A stretch of DNA of 43,630 nt from NCBI GenBank assembly GCA_937921775.1, contig CAKZUK010000030.1, forward strand, positions 1 through 43,630, read 5' to 3'. The stretch is from an uncultured Saprospiraceae bacterium (lineage in GTDB: Bacteria; Bacteroidota; Bacteroidia; Chitinophagales; Saprospiraceae). Positions 23,251 through 31,136 of this stretch are shown here, one piece after another. The notes beneath the pieces are model-generated. The model worked only from the letters and a program-made list of their open reading frames with translations, searched no databases and had not been told where the DNA came from. Both the position numbers and the translations under genes were made by a program. Each line of letters begins with the position of its first letter. The stretch's first letter is position 1.

Positions 23251-23795
23251 GAAAAAGGCACTGGATAAAGAAATGTCGAAAACTTGCGCATAATGAAGGT
23301 GCGCAAGTTTCGTTTAGGTACAAAAAAGACTTTAACCTGACATTGAAAAAAATGGGACTGAATGTTTGCGATTCTGCCCTAAATTGGCATCAAACAAAAA
23401 TAGAATACAATTGGGACATCACAGGATTGGTTTATGTTTTGATGATTTTTAAGGAAAAAAGTTACAAGGAAAATAAAGAATTAATTGTGGAAAATATAAA
23501 ATTCGACAAAACACAGAGCCCGCAATCTTTAGTCATAAACGGCTACTTGATCACAAAGGATGAAAGCAAAGGAGTTAATCCAAAGTGGCACGGAGATGTA
23601 CTCAAAAAAGTTTGCACTGAACATGACAGCGGTCCGAGGTTTGCGCCAAACTCTAGGTATACATATTCTACTCCATTTGTAGAGGAATTTAAAGGGCTTT
23701 CACTTGGGCCTGTTGCTGCATTTATGATGACTTTGGACACTGTATTTGGGGACATGCACACAAAAACAACTATATGTAAAATTAAAAAACCATGA
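23247..23795 (+). CDS. Hypothetical protein, 182 aa
   Basis: Not recognised. Basic N-terminus (MRKRHWIKKCRKLAHNEG), then a beta-type domain; GLSLGPVAAFMMTLDTVFG near the end is weakly hydrophobic. Its 5' part carries an 11-bp inverted repeat at 23280-23310. It overlaps both neighbours by 4 nt, so it is the middle of a tight operon. Confidence 0.6.
   Translation: MRKRHWIKKCRKLAHNEGAQVSFRYKKDFNLTLKKMGLNVCDSALNWHQTKIEYNWDITGLVYVLMIFKEKSYKENKELIVENIKFDKTQSPQSLVINGYLITKDESKGVNPKWHGDVLKKVCTEHDSGPRFAPNSRYTYSTPFVEEFKGLSLGPVAAFMMTLDTVFGDMHTKTTICKIKKP
23280..23310. repeat. Perfect 11-bp inverted repeat within a coding region
   Basis: AAACTTGCGCA pairs with TGCGCAAGTTT around a 9-nt loop. The core resembles the AACTTGCACAA repeats upstream, so it may be an additional operator, or it may form an mRNA hairpin. 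Confidence 0.5.
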
Positions 23796-24046
23796 AATAC
23801 ACAAAAGCAATAAGAGCAAAGATATTCCGATACGCTCACGCAATTTTCAAAACTGGTAATTACGAATCATTTGGAGCAGCATTAAAAAGAGCGTGGGCAA
23901 AGGCTAGAATCTATTTAGCCAGTATCAAGAAGCACGAAGCAGGGATAAAAAGAAATTACATCGAATCACTAATTGAAGAATCAAGGACGAATAAGATCCA
24001 CCGGACGTATACAGAAAGTACGGAGGATATGATCTTTGGAGTATAA
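23792..24046 (+). CDS. Hypothetical protein, 84 aa
   Basis: Basic, helical. The segment YAHAIFKTGNYESFGAALKRAWAKAR resembles a short helical motif I have seen in many small Bacteroidota proteins of unknown function. Starts in the stop of the preceding gene. Confidence 0.65.
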   Translation: MKYTKAIRAKIFRYAHAIFKTGNYESFGAALKRAWAKARIYLASIKKHEAGIKRNYIESLIEESRTNKIHRTYTESTEDMIFGV

Positions 24047-24068
24047 TTGTTAACTTAGAAAAAACACT

Positions 24069-24287
24069 ATGAGAAAAATATTATGGCAGCAGGAAGGCGG
24101 TGCCGAATTCCCTAGTCTTTTAGTTCACCCCGCAAGGGCTAAATTTAAGAGGATGTACAAAGGTAGTGAATACCAAATACTGATTCATGCAAAAGAAACT
24201 GGTAGAAATCTCGAATGGAATGTGTGGTATACTACTTGGTGTAGTGATGAAAAACTTATAGAAACAACAATAAAATTAAAGCCCTGA
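24069..24287 (+). CDS. Hypothetical protein, 72 aa
   Basis: Small basic protein, beta-rich in its second half (SEYQILIHAKETGRNLEWNVWYTTW). Ends 2 nt before the next gene. Not recognised. Confidence 0.6.
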   Translation: MRKILWQQEGGAEFPSLLVHPARAKFKRMYKGSEYQILIHAKETGRNLEWNVWYTTWCSDEKLIETTIKLKP

Positions 24288-24289
24288 GT

Positions 24290-24550
24290 ATGAGATTTAC
24301 AGCAACATACGAAGAAGAATCACACGGACTACCAGAACTAGACGAAGAGTCCGACAGCCTCAAGGAATTAGTGCAGAAACTAGAGGAAATGAAGGTCAAC
24401 GACTACCATTGCTTAATTACTGAATGGGACTACGACGATCTAGACTGCTACGGAGCACCAGAAATAATCGCAAGTACTCGACTATTTGAAATTCAAGTGG
24501 CAATTAATTGTGAAGGAATTGAAGATTTATCTAATTATATTGAATATTAA
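24290..24550 (+). CDS. Hypothetical acidic protein, 86 aa
   Basis: Acidic throughout, with a helix (DSLKELVQKLEEMKVNDYHC) between beta-type segments. Not recognised; translation with its neighbours is likely. Confidence 0.6.
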   Translation: MRFTATYEEESHGLPELDEESDSLKELVQKLEEMKVNDYHCLITEWDYDDLDCYGAPEIIASTRLFEIQVAINCEGIEDLSNYIEY

Positions 24551-24563
24551 AACAAAACAAAAA

Positions 24564-24881
24564 ATGAAAGAGGAATTAGAAAACATAGAAATGGAGAAAC
24601 AAATTGAAGAGTGGGAATCGGAAGATATGGTTGTAATGAAACGATCCGCCATGCCTGTACAAACAAAAGCGCAAAGGGAGATACTGGACAACATAACGCA
24701 TTCTTGGGAGTGCCCCGTTTGTTGTGAAAAAATAGAAGGTGAAGTTGGTGAAACACCGAATGAGTTTGCACAAAGAATAACGGATAATGGCATGGTTGCT
24801 TTCCAAGTACTCAATTATATGGAAGGTACTTTTTGCATGACATGCGTTAACAATCCAGAAGTGAACGAATCAAGCCTTTAG
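24564..24881 (+). CDS. Small protein with CxxC pairs, 105 aa
   Basis: ATG 24564 lies just after the previous stop; a longer frame from 24486 would overlap it. Acidic helical start, then CPVCCEK and, 45 residues later, CMTC, giving a possible split zinc site. Not recognised. Confidence 0.6.
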   Translation: MKEELENIEMEKQIEEWESEDMVVMKRSAMPVQTKAQREILDNITHSWECPVCCEKIEGEVGETPNEFAQRITDNGMVAFQVLNYMEGTFCMTCVNNPEVNESSL

Positions 24882-24907
24882 CAATAGAGATATTAACAAA
24901 GTAGTAT

Positions 24908-24915
24908 TATCTTAG
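24908..24915 (+). promoter_or_regulatory. -7-like element of the 34-aa membrane peptide
   Basis: TATCTTAG ends 4 nt before ATG 24920, the same geometry as the leaderless promoters nearby. The match to TAnnTTTG is imperfect, and no TTG lies upstream. Confidence 0.35.
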
Positions 24916-24919
24916 TACC

Positions 24920-25024
24920 ATGAAAACAAGATGGAACAAGCAGACCGTATTTCTTGGAATCCTAATTTTCGGTATCATGGGAATTGGTTGGTGTATTTAT
25001 GAATTCTTCCTAAAAATATTTTAA
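24920..25024 (+). CDS. Single-helix membrane peptide, 34 aa
   Basis: Basic N-terminus (MKTRWNKQ), one hydrophobic helix (VFLGILIFGIMGIGWCIY) and a short tail. It lies between a possible promoter and a clear terminator, which supports real expression. Function unknown. Confidence 0.55.
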   Translation: MKTRWNKQTVFLGILIFGIMGIGWCIYEFFLKIF

Positions 25025-25032
25025 CAGTCAGT

Positions 25033-25069
25033 AAAAGGCGTTATCTTCTCAAGAGGGTAACGCCTTTTT
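25033..25069. terminator. Bidirectional intrinsic terminator
   Basis: AAAAGGCGTTA 25033-25043 pairs over 11 bp with TAACGCCTTTT 25058-25068, with A-rich and T-rich flanks. It lies between the converging genes at 24920 and 25300, and could stop transcription from both sides. Confidence 0.8.
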
Positions 25070-25300
25070 ATATTCCCTTACCATCTTGATAAATTTCAAC
25101 CAATCCCCTCTATCCAGAAATTCCACAACATAAACAGGGTCATCACTTTTAACTATTTTAGATTTAGTTCCAGTACCAAGAGGAAAGAAAAAAGCATCAA
25201 TTCCACATTCTGTCCAATCCTCACCCGTGGAGGAGCAAAAATGATCTTCGTCCTTCAGTTGGCGTGTGTTGTCTCCTGTTGATTTTAGATAAACTTTCAT
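25049..25300 (-). CDS. Hypothetical protein, 83 aa
   Basis: Minus-strand gene, converging on the terminator (its last codons overlap the stem). Acidic soluble protein ending FLDRGDWLKFIKMVREYKKALPS. Its TAAATTTG promoter element ends 4 nt before the ATG, suggesting a leaderless transcript. Not recognised. Confidence 0.65.
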   Translation of the reverse strand: MKVYLKSTGDNTRQLKDEDHFCSSTGEDWTECGIDAFFFPLGTGTKSKIVKSDDPVYVVEFLDRGDWLKFIKMVREYKKALPS

Positions 25301-25304
25301 CCTG

Positions 25305-25312
25305 CAAATTTA
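25305..25312 (-). promoter_or_regulatory. -7 element, leaderless start of the 25300 gene
   Basis: On the minus strand TAAATTTG, an exact TAnnTTTG, then CAGG and the ATG. At N19 upstream the sequence is TTT rather than TTG. Confidence 0.55.
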
Positions 25313-25339
25313 CGACTTTCAATTAAAATAAAAATTTCG

Positions 25340-25347
25340 TATCTTTG
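25340..25347 (+). promoter_or_regulatory. -7 element, leaderless start of the 25353 gene
   Basis: TATCTTTG (exact TAnnTTTG) ends 5 nt before ATG 25353. With the opposite element at 25305-25312 it forms a divergent promoter of about 40 bp. Confidence 0.55.
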
Positions 25348-25352
25348 GAGTT

Positions 25353-25541
25353 ATGAAGAAATTCATAATCCCGCCAAGGATGAATTTGTTAAAAAAGGCG
25401 ACTGAAGAAGCGTCTAAAAAACTAATTGAAAAGGTGAATAAGGATATTCATCATTCATCCGATGGCAATACTGATCAACTCAACGACGATAAACGGAAAC
25501 CCACCGCCAACGACAAATCTGGCGATCGGGTCAGTGAATGA
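25353..25541 (+). CDS. Possible 62-aa basic/acidic peptide
   Basis: Starts at the ATG next to the promoter and overlaps the large virion gene by 80 nt in another frame. Sequence: basic, helical start, then a low-complexity D/K/S/N-rich end. The last part may be a shadow of the downstream gene. It could act as a coupling leader for that gene. Confidence 0.4.
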   Translation: MKKFIIPPRMNLLKKATEEASKKLIEKVNKDIHHSSDGNTDQLNDDKRKPTANDKSGDRVSE

Positions 25542-28359
25542 ACTTTGTATTGATGTTCGTCAAACTGGACCGGGTAACTTTAACGGAAAATCGTTTGAGG
25601 TTAATCCTGCCTTATTTTTAGACACCACCGCGCCAGCCGTTCCGCCTTCTGGAGTCCTTCAATACGGTTACAGTTTTCAATATCCAACAACCAATGGCAC
25701 TTACCCAATATCTTTAATACCCGGTACTGCGGTAAATAACAACATCGTATCGGCATCAATTAGAAGAATAAACGGATCAAGGTTTGAATTATGCTTTAAA
25801 TTTATTCTAGGAGCAGACACAGATTCATTTTTAAGTGGTACGGGAATAAGCAACCTTAACTACCTTTTACAAGATAACGTCAACAATCCATCGATATTAA
25901 CCAGCTCAGTTCCTTCAGTCTACAATTCGGCGCAAATAGCCCGAACTTTGATAACTTGCAGGGATACAACGAGCACCGTTTTAGACGATTATGCGTTTGC
26001 TGATCATGCAGTCGCGGCGGAATTCTACAATGAAAGTACCCAGTTTTCCAACTTTAATTATGAGATGGAATTCAATGGTGATGTAATTAACTGCCTTTGC
26101 GCGAACAGGCGAACGAAACTTACATTTAGTGTTGATTTTAACGGCCTACCTAGTCAAGACTATCAAGTATCAATACATTGCGAAAATCCAACCAACGCGA
26201 CCAACTTTGTAAACGATACGAATTACAGCGCAATTGACGTAGTAGGATCAGCACCCAGCCAAATATGTCCAGAAGTCCCAACGAGCGGATTTTTAGGAAC
26301 AACGGACAGTCTTGCCAATTTTGGCGGCAACACCTGGACGGGCTGCGTTGATATCAATAATGGATTAACTGAGGGCGTAAATTATAGAATAGTAGTTGTT
26401 GTTGAGGATCAAGCTGGGCAACAATCCAGTTTTATTTCTGCTCCAATCCAAGCAAAAAGATGTTTTCTACCAATCCCAAACACCGTAATTGAAGCGAATT
26501 TAACCAACTATATTACGAGTTTTGGCGAATGCATCAACGCAGCACCAAAAGAACGAATAAAAGCCTGCTTTAATTTACCAATAGCGGATATCAATACCGA
26601 ATTTCAAGACGCTGGATATACTGGCAGTTTTTCGGATTTAACTTTGGCAATCATTAAGTTATATGATGGAACTACTGAGGTAGGCAATTTTTCAACACTG
26701 AACAATAGTGTTGAAATTTCCAACGATGGGACGACCTATGAGATATGCACCACCTTTAGAATTCTTGCAGATTGGATAGGCAAAAAAATTGTTCCTAGAT
26801 TGTGCCTATTGTTCAACATGGACGGCACACAATTGACTATAGAGAAAGATATTTGCATTAATGTTGGTCAACTCGACACCTCAATAATAACGTCATGTAG
26901 GGTAATTAATGACCTAACAACTAACGAAGAATTAACGGTCATATGCGCGGAAGAGGAACAAGAATTAATGGTTGTCTTTAACAAGGCAGACGCGGACGAC
27001 TTTTGCACAACTGCCATTTTATTCGAGGAGGGTAGTGATATCCTTTTTGAATACAACGATCAACCGGGCAACCTGCCACAGCTCCAAGATAGCCACATTA
27101 CAGGAATAGGGCCATTTTTACCAAGCGGAATCGCCGCTATTGGAATAGACGACACCCAGTTAACGCCGGGCGTTACTTATTGCCTTTGCATTGTCTTGCA
27201 TCGAAAATGGACCAACACAGAACCAGATCCGACCGTCTGTGTTGATACAGAAACCTATACGAAAAGACTTTGCCTGCCATTACGTAGAAGCTGCGCAACA
27301 TTTAGTCCTGACGGTTTATTGGCAAATTGCGATGAAACGCATAACTGTACGCTATGTGAAGAAAAAGAGCGATATTTCGCGCCATTTATATGTGAGGACA
27401 AAATAAGCCTACAAACCACATTTTTAGATAGTGTGAATTCTGATCCAATGTGCCCAACAGTAGGTTGGAAGGATTCAAATTCTTCTGAATATTACATGCA
27501 ATTAGAATTGTGCTTACCGACTGGAAACATACCTATTGATATTGACGAAATTTCAGATAATTATTATGTTGGCTATCAAAACGGGATATCCTACCAGCAG
27601 TTTGAAATTGATTTTCAAAAAGTATGCGATTTAGGTCATGACTGCTTTTCACTAGAAATAAAGTCCTATAGATTTGAAGATAGGAACCCGGTAGAGGTTG
27701 ATTCTGTATGTACCCAAACATTCAAGAAAGACGATTGGAATAAAACTATTTGGTTGGAGTCGGTAGCGGGGTGTAATGCATGTATAGACGATGTTTATGA
27801 TCCTATTGAAATACCTAGTAAAGTTGACTGTCAAACGGTCACGGGTGCAATTTACAACGCAAACCTAAATGAAACGGTCATGGTTTTGGATGCGCCAAAT
27901 ACGGGCCTAGAGGTTGGCGACACCATCACAGTAGACGGAGTGGAGTTGACCATCACACAAGTAAACACAGGGACACAAAATAACGTCATTAACGTAGAAG
28001 GAAACCACGAAGGATTAACCGGAATAATTACGAAAATAGCGATAGAATACGGATATCAACACTATGACTCAATTCGCTTACATGCCTGCTTAAATGAATG
28101 CCAAACGGGCGCGGTAAACGTGGAGGACGACGGGGCGACCTTTTCAGAGGTGATCAACCTTCAGTTATTGAGGCCGATTCCTCCCTACATGAAAAAGATA
28201 TTATTTAAACGAATCTTATCCGCAGAAGAATTTATTGTTGATGGGGAAATCTTTGAAAGAAATTCGTTTTCCTGGTCCAATAATTTCAATGGACGAATGT
28301 TGTTAACTTCAATTCCATTAACTAAAAGTTGCGAATTAGATAAAAATTGTGCATGTTAA
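25462..28359 (+). CDS. Large cysteine-rich virion (tail) protein, 965 aa
   Basis: Beta-rich with many short repeats of the kind found in tail fibre or baseplate proteins. I count about 39 cysteines (4%), including CLCAN, CDETHNCTLC, GCNAC and the final CELDKNCAC. No transmembrane helix or signal peptide. It is probably a tail structural protein, as it follows the tail-tip gene, apart from the accessory island. Family not recognised. Start ATG 25462 is the first in the open stretch (from 25438). Confidence 0.7.
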   Translation: MAILINSTTINGNPPPTTNLAIGSVNELCIDVRQTGPGNFNGKSFEVNPALFLDTTAPAVPPSGVLQYGYSFQYPTTNGTYPISLIPGTAVNNNIVSASIRRINGSRFELCFKFILGADTDSFLSGTGISNLNYLLQDNVNNPSILTSSVPSVYNSAQIARTLITCRDTTSTVLDDYAFADHAVAAEFYNESTQFSNFNYEMEFNGDVINCLCANRRTKLTFSVDFNGLPSQDYQVSIHCENPTNATNFVNDTNYSAIDVVGSAPSQICPEVPTSGFLGTTDSLANFGGNTWTGCVDINNGLTEGVNYRIVVVVEDQAGQQSSFISAPIQAKRCFLPIPNTVIEANLTNYITSFGECINAAPKERIKACFNLPIADINTEFQDAGYTGSFSDLTLAIIKLYDGTTEVGNFSTLNNSVEISNDGTTYEICTTFRILADWIGKKIVPRLCLLFNMDGTQLTIEKDICINVGQLDTSIITSCRVINDLTTNEELTVICAEEEQELMVVFNKADADDFCTTAILFEEGSDILFEYNDQPGNLPQLQDSHITGIGPFLPSGIAAIGIDDTQLTPGVTYCLCIVLHRKWTNTEPDPTVCVDTETYTKRLCLPLRRSCATFSPDGLLANCDETHNCTLCEEKERYFAPFICEDKISLQTTFLDSVNSDPMCPTVGWKDSNSSEYYMQLELCLPTGNIPIDIDEISDNYYVGYQNGISYQQFEIDFQKVCDLGHDCFSLEIKSYRFEDRNPVEVDSVCTQTFKKDDWNKTIWLESVAGCNACIDDVYDPIEIPSKVDCQTVTGAIYNANLNETVMVLDAPNTGLEVGDTITVDGVELTITQVNTGTQNNVINVEGNHEGLTGIITKIAIEYGYQHYDSIRLHACLNECQTGAVNVEDDGATFSEVINLQLLRPIPPYMKKILFKRILSAEEFIVDGEIFERNSFSWSNNFNGRMLLTSIPLTKSCELDKNCAC

Positions 28360-28390
28360 TTGTAAATTTGATAAAAATAACCTAATTTTG
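28360..28390 (+). promoter_or_regulatory. Bacteroidota-type promoter, leaderless
   Basis: TTG 28360-28362, a 20-nt spacer, TAATTTTG 28383-28390, then 5 nt to ATG 28396. The best complete promoter in the window. Confidence 0.65.
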
Positions 28391-28395
28391 TTATT

Positions 28396-28569
28396 ATGAG
28401 TAAAAAAACGATAAAAATCACCAAACCGAACAGTCCAACATTTGAGGTTGATTCGGATCGATGGGAAAAAAGCAAAGAGCACTACCTAAAAGATGGGTAT
28501 AGTGTTGTTGTGGAAAAACCAAAAGAAGAACCAAAAGAACAAAAGCCAGCACCCGCCAAAAATAAATAG
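28396..28569 (+). CDS. Small charged protein, 57 aa
   Basis: Short basic protein with a beta-type start (KTIKITKPNSPTFEVDSDRW) and a proline/lysine/glutamate-rich tail, similar in type to small head or tail accessory proteins. It has a promoter immediately upstream. Not recognised. Confidence 0.6.
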   Translation: MSKKTIKITKPNSPTFEVDSDRWEKSKEHYLKDGYSVVVEKPKEEPKEQKPAPAKNK

Positions 28570-28584
28570 CTGACTTATCAAGTG

Positions 28585-28616
28585 GTCTAAGTTTTCGAAA
28601 ACTTTAAAACTTAGAC
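28585..28616 (+). promoter_or_regulatory. Pair of mutually exclusive hairpins just before the 28619 gene
   Basis: GTCTAAGTTTT 28585-28595 pairs perfectly with AAAACTTAGAC 28606-28616, ending 2 nt before the ATG. A competing palindrome AAGTTTTC/GAAAACTT occupies 28589-28604. Only one can form at a time, so the leader may switch access to the start or act as a weak terminator. Confidence 0.5.
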
Positions 28617-28618
28617 AA

Positions 28619-29293
28619 ATGTTCTTACCAATTTTTCTCCAGGCGTTTTGCGATCCAGATTGCACAACACAAGGAACCGAACTAGAAAACCCAGACTATT
28701 GTCCTGCATACGTGTACGGAGGTGGTCCAGCAATACTATTTATCAAAAAATGTATTACATGGGCAGACCCTTCCGACCCCGCAGAATGGATAACACAAAT
28801 TCAAGCAGGTAACGTTGTTATCACTCCATGCGGTAACTTTGTAAAAGATGCAGACACGACAGCATCAAGTACAATAATAGCAGGATGCCAGGAACTTACC
28901 TTAACACGGGTTAAGTCCAAAAACTACACATTCACATCCAACCAAGTTGCAAAAGACGGTGTATCACATTATCGATACGTAAACGCATTAGAGTGCGCAT
29001 CCGAAGAATGGAACGCGGTTTTAGTGACTTGCTGCTCAGACAAAGGAAGTGAACCAAAATTAATTTATCATCTAGCAGATGCACACGTAGACGCTATTGA
29101 TAACGCGACCGCAATTCCAACTACATCTATTGGTCATGTATTCACTTTCTCAGCACCGCCAACAATTAATCCAGGAGATCCGAACACCTTAAAATCAATC
29201 ACCTTTACGATCAACATTCCTAGAGGTGGGGAATTCAAGGCGGCAGAACTTCCAGGAGTAACAGCAGCAATTAGAACAGAATTAGCGCTTTAA
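28619..29293 (+). CDS. Probable tail tube or virion protein, cysteine-rich, 224 aa
   Basis: Beta-rich soluble protein with about nine cysteines (PDYC, TCC and others) and a segment (KSKNYTFTSNQVAKDGVSHYRYVNALE) like major tail proteins. Length and its high-expression-like leader fit a tail tube protein, but it sits just before portal. It could also be a head decoration protein. The first residues (FLPIFLQAFC) are hydrophobic but too short for a membrane span. Confidence 0.5.
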   Translation: MFLPIFLQAFCDPDCTTQGTELENPDYCPAYVYGGGPAILFIKKCITWADPSDPAEWITQIQAGNVVITPCGNFVKDADTTASSTIIAGCQELTLTRVKSKNYTFTSNQVAKDGVSHYRYVNALECASEEWNAVLVTCCSDKGSEPKLIYHLADAHVDAIDNATAIPTTSIGHVFTFSAPPTINPGDPNTLKSITFTINIPRGGEFKAAELPGVTAAIRTELAL

Positions 29294-29294
29294 C

Positions 29295-31136
29295 TTGGAA
29301 GAATCGCTAGATATAGCATTTGAACGGGTTTCGGAGTGGATAAAAGAGAATAAGGAAATATTCAAACCAGAATCAAGGCCCAGCGCGTTTACGTGCTGGG
29401 CTGCTTGCGTTGACCTTGCCAAAAGACACACGCGGGGCGCATCTCCAGGAATGCTTCTAACCGAGCGAAGGCCAGGGGAGGACCATCATATCACAGAATG
29501 GAGAGAAAAGGTATACAAGCCAATAACTAAAGAGCCAACAGAAAAAGCAATTAGTTTACTCACTCGGACATTGTTAGGGGTTAATGCTCCGTTGATTGAC
29601 ATTTCAGAGATTACACGCGAACACTACGAAGGCAAAAATATAAGCCTATTAGGGGAACGAATGACTTTTGACGAGTATATGGCTGTTTGTCTTTTTCGCG
29701 AAATGGTGGAGGACCCAAACGCGGTTTTGTTTCAATTTCCTACCAATAACGTTAATCCATTGCTGCCTCCTTCAGTCAAGGGGGTAGAGGGCGCAAGTGA
29801 TCGAGGTAGACCAATTGACATCAAGCAGAAATTAGTACGGTCAGAACAGCTAAGAACAAGCCCAGATAGTGATATCGTTGTTTGGTCTGCTGGGATGATG
29901 GAATACGAATATACTGGAGCGCAAGGAACGAAAACGGCTCAAGATGAATATTTTTACATAGTGGACGCCACGGCTTATTATTGGAAATATCCAACCGGAA
30001 AAGACGGAAAAGGGAAAACGAATTATAGTTTAGATGTTTGGTTTCACCATGATACCGGGTATGTTCCTGTTAATATCTTGGGAGGCAACTTAACAAAAGA
30101 CGAAGAAAAAGGAAATTACTTTGAATCGTTCTTAGATTCATTCTACCAGATTGCAGATTTAGCGATTTTGTATTTCTCTGACAAGCAAGCGGTGGACGTG
30201 CAACACGCACACCCGCGACAGATTGTAATGCCTACAAAGTGTTCAAACATGCGGTGTAATGGTGGGATAGTGGTCAATATGGACATGGCGACTAAGCACA
30301 AAAAACCCCACTTAACGTGCAACACCTGCAAAGGGACGGGAACACTTACCCATGATCACCCATTCGACAGGATACAGCGCGAGCCATTAGCGGGAGGACT
30401 TAACAAGCAGGGAGTTGTTGTTGATCCAATAAGTTACGCACCATTTCCACAATCTAACTTAGATTACATAGGCAAAGAATACCGATACTTCATAGAAGCA
30501 GCCAGAAAGTCAATTTATGTTGATGTATTGGAAAATCCAGGAGAATCAGGCGAAGCACTAAAGACAAGAAGATTGCCGCTACTCGATCAATTGTTGAAGT
30601 GGGGTAATAGAATGTTTTTAATAAAGGAAAGGGCTTTGAGGCATGGTGAGGCGTTGTTAATACCAAACGCAAACGACCGAAAAAAACCAAAGATAACCAG
30701 ACCGAAAAAGTACGAACTCAAAACAACCGAGGACGTTTATCTGGAGTTAGAAAAAGCACCGGAAGCAGACAAACGCAACCGAATGGTTTCCTACATGCAG
30801 CACACGTACTCAAATGATCCAGTAAGGCTAAAGCAGGGGATTTGCAAGTTAGACTTTGCGCCGTTTACATATATATCTGAGGAAATGAAAAAACATTGCC
30901 TAGAGGTTGGATCGGATGAAGATTTTAACAAAGAATTGATAAAAGCAAAACGAGCGGATATAATTCTGGACGACATCTTGGACGACTGGAAAGAGGAAAA
31001 GTTTATGGCCGCAACGAAAAAAGATATTCGGAATGAAATGGCGGAAAGAATCGAAGAGTATTACCCGGAGCCGCAAACATTAGCAATCAGGGACGCAAGC
31101 GGAGAATTAGCACCGAATGGAAGACAAGAAAGCTAA
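29295..31136 (+). CDS. Portal protein, 613 aa, with a zinc-finger insertion
   Basis: The packaging vertex ring. The later part (LNKQGVVVDPISYAPFPQSNLDYIGKEYRYFIEAARKS and SGEALKTRRLPLL) fits SPP1-type portals. At about 30237-30342 it carries CSNMRC, then CNTCKGTG, a four-cysteine zinc knuckle like DnaJ-type pairs, an uncommon insertion. The ORF begins at TTG 29295, 1 nt past the preceding stop; this unusual start is accepted because no ATG occurs until the conserved region. It overlaps the next gene by 20 nt. Confidence 0.85.
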   Translation: MEESLDIAFERVSEWIKENKEIFKPESRPSAFTCWAACVDLAKRHTRGASPGMLLTERRPGEDHHITEWREKVYKPITKEPTEKAISLLTRTLLGVNAPLIDISEITREHYEGKNISLLGERMTFDEYMAVCLFREMVEDPNAVLFQFPTNNVNPLLPPSVKGVEGASDRGRPIDIKQKLVRSEQLRTSPDSDIVVWSAGMMEYEYTGAQGTKTAQDEYFYIVDATAYYWKYPTGKDGKGKTNYSLDVWFHHDTGYVPVNILGGNLTKDEEKGNYFESFLDSFYQIADLAILYFSDKQAVDVQHAHPRQIVMPTKCSNMRCNGGIVVNMDMATKHKKPHLTCNTCKGTGTLTHDHPFDRIQREPLAGGLNKQGVVVDPISYAPFPQSNLDYIGKEYRYFIEAARKSIYVDVLENPGESGEALKTRRLPLLDQLLKWGNRMFLIKERALRHGEALLIPNANDRKKPKITRPKKYELKTTEDVYLELEKAPEADKRNRMVSYMQHTYSNDPVRLKQGICKLDFAPFTYISEEMKKHCLEVGSDEDFNKELIKAKRADIILDDILDDWKEEKFMAATKKDIRNEMAERIEEYYPEPQTLAIRDASGELAPNGRQES

